Positions 61,181-64,000 of a DNA stretch of 64,000 nucleotides are shown here, piece after piece (the stretch's first letter is position 1; each line of letters starts with the position of its first letter). Under the pieces are notes generated by a model. It saw only the letters and a program-made list of their open reading frames with translations. It was not told the DNA's origin and made no database searches. The position numbers were made by a program, and so were the translations under genes. Where the stretch lies: positions 1 to 64,000 of IMG/VR virus record IMGVR_UViG_3300042402_002055; one strand, 5' to 3'. Source of the DNA: a virus.

Positions 61181-61894
61181 ATGAACAAAAACAATTTATT
61201 AAAATTTATTCAAAAGTATTCATTGGGTGGACTTATTGAATCAGTAGCATGGAATGCAGAAGGAACAAAGTTATCAGTTAGATTTATTTCAGATGACAAA
61301 ACATTATTAGGTGAAGTAGAGTTTAACGCTTACACATCAACATCAATGAATGTGGGTATTTACACAACATCATTATTGAAAAATATGATTGGTGTATTAG
61401 ACAACGATTTAACATTAAAAGTTGATAAAGCAGGTGATAAATCGGTATCATTAAAGTTATCGTCTGACGAAACTGAAACATCTTATCAATTAGCAGACTT
61501 AGGAGTTATTCCACCTGTACCAGATTTGAAAGCATTGCCTGATTTTGGTATTTCAATTGATATGGCATCTAATATGATTGACAAATTTATCAAAGCAAAA
61601 GGTGCATTGAGTGATGTAGATACTTTCACAATCTTTACCGAAGCTGGTGATTTGAAGATGGCAATTGGTTATTCTTCTATCTCTACAAACCGAGTTACAT
61701 TTACTGCACAAAAAGATTACGCAGAAACAGTAAAACCAATTTCCTTCTCAGCAAAGTATTTGAAAGAAATCTTAACTGCAAACAAAGAAGCAACATCAGC
61801 AAAGTTAAAAGTTTCAACCGATGGTTTATCGAATGTTGAATTCCAAATTGATGACTTTGTGTGTAAATATTATTTAGTAGAAATTTCAAACTAA
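61181..61894 (+). CDS. gp45: Sliding clamp, T4 gp45-like
   Basis: 237 residues (T4: 228). The opening NLLKFIQKYSLGGLIESVAW and TKLSVRFISDDKTLLGEVEF, and the two-domain beta repeat ending KYYLVEIS, fit a trimeric processivity clamp. It tethers gp43 to DNA and, in T4, also activates late transcription. It is loaded by gp44/gp62; gp44 is at 63308. Confidence 0.88.
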   Translation: MNKNNLLKFIQKYSLGGLIESVAWNAEGTKLSVRFISDDKTLLGEVEFNAYTSTSMNVGIYTTSLLKNMIGVLDNDLTLKVDKAGDKSVSLKLSSDETETSYQLADLGVIPPVPDLKALPDFGISIDMASNMIDKFIKAKGALSDVDTFTIFTEAGDLKMAIGYSSISTNRVTFTAQKDYAETVKPISFSAKYLKEILTANKEATSAKLKVSTDGLSNVEFQIDDFVCKYYLVEISN

Positions 61895-61899
61895 TAAAA

Positions 61900-62193
61900 A
61901 TGAGTGAACAATTAGAATTATTCCCACAAGAGGAAGTAAAATCAGAAATAGAACAATTACCAACAATTCAAGATGCAGAGTGGTGTTTTCAGTTTTTCAA
62001 TAATGAACCGGTAGTATTTGCATGGCAACAAGAAGGTGTAGAACCAAATCCATTGGTATTACAAATTGAACCAAAAGATGGTGATGGATTAAATTTTCAA
62101 CAAAATGGAATGTCATTTAGAATTTTTCCAAGACCAATTAGTGAAAAAACGAAACAACAAAGACAAGATGAAAGTAAAGATAAAGAAGCTTAG
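61900..62193 (+). CDS. Hypothetical small acidic protein
   Basis: 97 residues, starting 5 bases after the clamp stop. Family not recognised. It is acidic at both ends (ELFPQEEVKSEIEQ) with a central beta segment AEWCFQFFNNEPVVFAWQQE and FQQNGMSFRIFPRP. Its end overlaps dut by 26 bases. Confidence 0.5.
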   Translation: MSEQLELFPQEEVKSEIEQLPTIQDAEWCFQFFNNEPVVFAWQQEGVEPNPLVLQIEPKDGDGLNFQQNGMSFRIFPRPISEKTKQQRQDESKDKEA

Positions 62194-62602
62194 TCCGGAG
62201 GCAGTCATCCCAACTTACGCAAAAGATGGTGATGCTGGTATGGATATGGTTGCAACGAAAATTATAAGTGACAATTTAGGTGCAGTTACATACGGAACTG
62301 ATATTGCAATAGAAATTCCCAAAGGATTTGTAGGATTGATTTTCCCTCGTTCATCTATTAGAAAAACAAACTTACAATTGAGTAATTCGGTTGGTGTAGT
62401 AGATAGTGGATATAGAGGTGAAATTCAAGCCACTTTTAATAAAATTCAGGGTATTGATAATGTTGAAAGAGATAGTTATAAAATTGGTGATAGAATTTGT
62501 CAAATTATGATTATACCACATCCACCTATCGAATTTGTAGAAGTAGAAGAATTAAATAACACCGAAAGAGGCGAAGGCGGATTCGGTTCAACTGGAAAAT
62601 AA
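62168..62602 (+). CDS. dut: dUTPase
   Basis: 144 residues from the ATG at 62168; a longer open frame from 62105 lacks family support. All five trimeric dUTPase motifs are visible: AGMDMVA, PRSSI, GVVDSGYRGEI, GDRICQIMI, and the C-terminal RGEGGFGSTGK. It lowers dUTP and supplies dUMP, so the genome is expected to be thymine-based, not uracil-based. Confidence 0.93.
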   Translation: MKVKIKKLSPEAVIPTYAKDGDAGMDMVATKIISDNLGAVTYGTDIAIEIPKGFVGLIFPRSSIRKTNLQLSNSVGVVDSGYRGEIQATFNKIQGIDNVERDSYKIGDRICQIMIIPHPPIEFVEVEELNNTERGEGGFGSTGK

Positions 62603-62606
62603 TATT

Positions 62607-63311
62607 ATGAAAAAAATATATTTTGATGGGTGTTCTTACACATTCGGCCAAAGTTTAGAATTATATTGTAATTCACATGATATATTTCAACATGATAGAT
62701 TGAGTAAATATAAATTTACAGAAAGTGATTTAAAATTTATAAAAGAAAACAGATATACTTCAATTGTATCAAAACATTTTGAATTTGATGAAGTAAATAA
62801 ATCGATACCTGGAAAATCAAATGGAAAAATTTTATTTGATTTGAATAAACAAAATATAGATTTATACGAACATGTTATAATTCAATTAACACATTTTGGT
62901 AGATATTTTACAAAAAATATGCACGAATGGCAAAGTCACGAAGCAACGATTGACTTTATGTTAAAAAATGGATATCTAACACAGGAAGAAATAGATTATA
63001 CAATAGAAAATATAGAAAAAATTCAACTTGATTATTTTTTACAATTAGAAGAAAAATTTAAAAACTATCCAAATAAACTTAAAATCATATTTCATAGTGA
63101 TGAGTGGGAAGAAATACTATCAAAAGAACAAATACAAAAATATGGTATAAATATTGAAGGTGAGTATATGATTAAGAAGTGGGCTGAAAAGAATAATATG
63201 TTTATAAATCAACAAGACGAATTTAAAAATAGTATCTTTGCAAACTACGATACACATTTAACACCTGCAGGACATAAAATATTAGCAGAATCAATAATAA
63301 AACAATTATGA
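62607..63311 (+). CDS. SGNH-like hydrolase fold protein 2
   Basis: 234 residues. IYFDGCSYTFGQSLE, then KSIPGKSNGKILFDL, VIIQLTHFGRYF and the ending YDTHLTPAGHKILAESI repeat the layout of the 60393 protein (GCS, G-x-S-N, D-x-H). Overall similarity between the two is low, so they are ancient paralogues or separate acquisitions. The start lies 4 bases after dut; its stop overlaps the gp44 ATG (ATGA). Confidence 0.55.
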   Translation: MKKIYFDGCSYTFGQSLELYCNSHDIFQHDRLSKYKFTESDLKFIKENRYTSIVSKHFEFDEVNKSIPGKSNGKILFDLNKQNIDLYEHVIIQLTHFGRYFTKNMHEWQSHEATIDFMLKNGYLTQEEIDYTIENIEKIQLDYFLQLEEKFKNYPNKLKIIFHSDEWEEILSKEQIQKYGINIEGEYMIKKWAEKNNMFINQQDEFKNSIFANYDTHLTPAGHKILAESIIKQL

Positions 63312-64000
63312 GTTTTTTCGCAAACGAAAACAATAAAAAAGAACATAGCTTGTGGGTGGAGAAATACCGTCCACAAACTCTTGCCGACTATGTTGGTAAT
63401 GAAACCATCAAAGAAACAATTCAGCAATATTTAGATGCAAATGATATACCACATTTATTGTTGTATGGAAAAGCGGGCACGGGTAAGACCACACTTGCTA
63501 AACTAATCGTAAACACAATTAAATGTGACTTTATGATTATCAACGCATCGGATGAAAACAATGTGGATACCGTAAGAACAAAAGTAAAGAACTTCGCATC
63601 ATCGGTTGGATTTGCAGGTTTCAAAGTAATCATCTTAGATGAGTTTGATTATATGACACCCGGAGCACAAGCGATTTTGAGAAACTTAATGGAAACATTC
63701 AGTAAGCATTGTAGATTTATCTTAACCTGTAATTACATTGAGAAAATCATTGACCCTATCCAAAGTAGATGTCAATCTTTCGCAATCACTCCTCCTACTA
63801 AAAAGGATGTAGCAGTTCAGGTAGCAAAGATATTAGAAGCTGAAAAGATTAAGTTTGAACCAAAGAATATGGCTGATGTGATTAATTCATATTATCCAGA
63901 CATTAGAAGGATACTTAATACTTGTCAATTACAATCTGCAAAAGGTGAATTGAAAGTAGACCATAGAGTAATGGTTGAAGCAAACTTTGCAAGTAAACTT
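63308..64000 (+). CDS. gp44: Clamp-loader ATPase subunit, T4 gp44-like (3' partial)
   Basis: 231 residues visible; the gene continues past the window (T4: 319). Opening LWVEKYRPQTLADYVGNE, Walker A GKAGTGKTT, Walker B VIILDEFDYM, then RFILTCNYIEKIIDPIQSRC with the arginine-finger SRC motif. It opens the gp45 ring onto primed DNA. The ATG overlaps the SGNH stop. Confidence 0.92.
   Translation, partial: MSFFANENNKKEHSLWVEKYRPQTLADYVGNETIKETIQQYLDANDIPHLLLYGKAGTGKTTLAKLIVNTIKCDFMIINASDENNVDTVRTKVKNFASSVGFAGFKVIILDEFDYMTPGAQAILRNLMETFSKHCRFILTCNYIEKIIDPIQSRCQSFAITPPTKKDVAVQVAKILEAEKIKFEPKNMADVINSYYPDIRRILNTCQLQSAKGELKVDHRVMVEANFASKL

Noticed and set aside
1-64000. tRNA genes, integrase or insertion sequences
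   Set aside because: No cloverleaf with a conserved T-arm was noticed in the gaps, nearly all of which are under 170 nt, and no recombinase or transposase motif was found. Small RNAs could still be missed by eye.

Overview
The window is part of the genome of a T4-like contractile-tailed phage, and every gene I can support lies on the + strand. The evidence is T4-type families throughout: gp23 capsid, gp13/gp15-like neck proteins, gp18 sheath, gp19 tube, gp26/gp51-like proteins, gp48/54 and gp53-like baseplate proteins, gp32, UvsX, a FEN-type RNase H, gp41, gp43, gp45 and gp44. The DNA is AT-rich. The host is probably a member of the Bacteroidetes. Eight sites match the Bacteroidetes sigma-A layout (TTTG, 19-20 nt, TATATTx, compare TTTG/TAnnTTTG), Shine-Dalgarno sequences are nearly absent, and there are Bacteroidetes-flavoured small genes such as a DUF5522-like one. 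The host call is inference.

Layout. 1-6 kb: end of the major capsid gene, a jelly-roll-like virion protein, and neck/tail-completion genes. 6-28.9 kb: a very large fibre/adhesin locus of about 14 structural genes. It holds Ser-rich repeat fibres, proteins with an Mtd_N-like N-terminal anchor, LamG-like lectin domains, a beta-helix fibre, a collagen-like fibre, YadA-head-like repeats, and three C-terminal S74 self-cleaving chaperone domains. Embedded in it are three unusual items: a complete 2OG-Fe(II) prolyl-hydroxylase-like enzyme directly after the collagen-like gene, a GT4-type glycosyltransferase, and an adhesin carrying a Hint/intein-like domain whose splicing residues are intact but whose +1 residue is Lys. 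28.9-40.3 kb: sheath, tube, gp26/gp51-like pair (candidate frameshift), tape measure and baseplate genes.

40.3-47.4 kb: transition region with a PhyH-type oxygenase, a truncated family A DNA polymerase, large unknown proteins and small genes. 47.5-64 kb: replication and nucleotide metabolism (SSB, UvsX, RNase H, GroES, DnaB-type helicase, class II B12-dependent RNR with a Cys-rich small protein and thioredoxin, family B polymerase, sliding clamp, dUTPase, clamp loader). Interleaved are an HTH gene, two tandem Mom-like GNAT enzymes, a DUF4338/DruA-like protein and two SGNH-like proteins.

Regulation. Two promoter classes can be read by eye. Fibre, tail and baseplate genes are preceded by (T/G)ATATTTATA with no -33 element, proposed as late promoters. 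Replication and accessory genes are preceded by TTTG-N19/20-TATATTx, in five cases with the ATG only 4-6 nt after the -7 box, which implies leaderless mRNAs. The SSB promoter combines both. No tRNA, CRISPR array, integrase, insertion sequence or reverse transcriptase was seen. All family assignments rest on motif recognition by eye; no database search was run.
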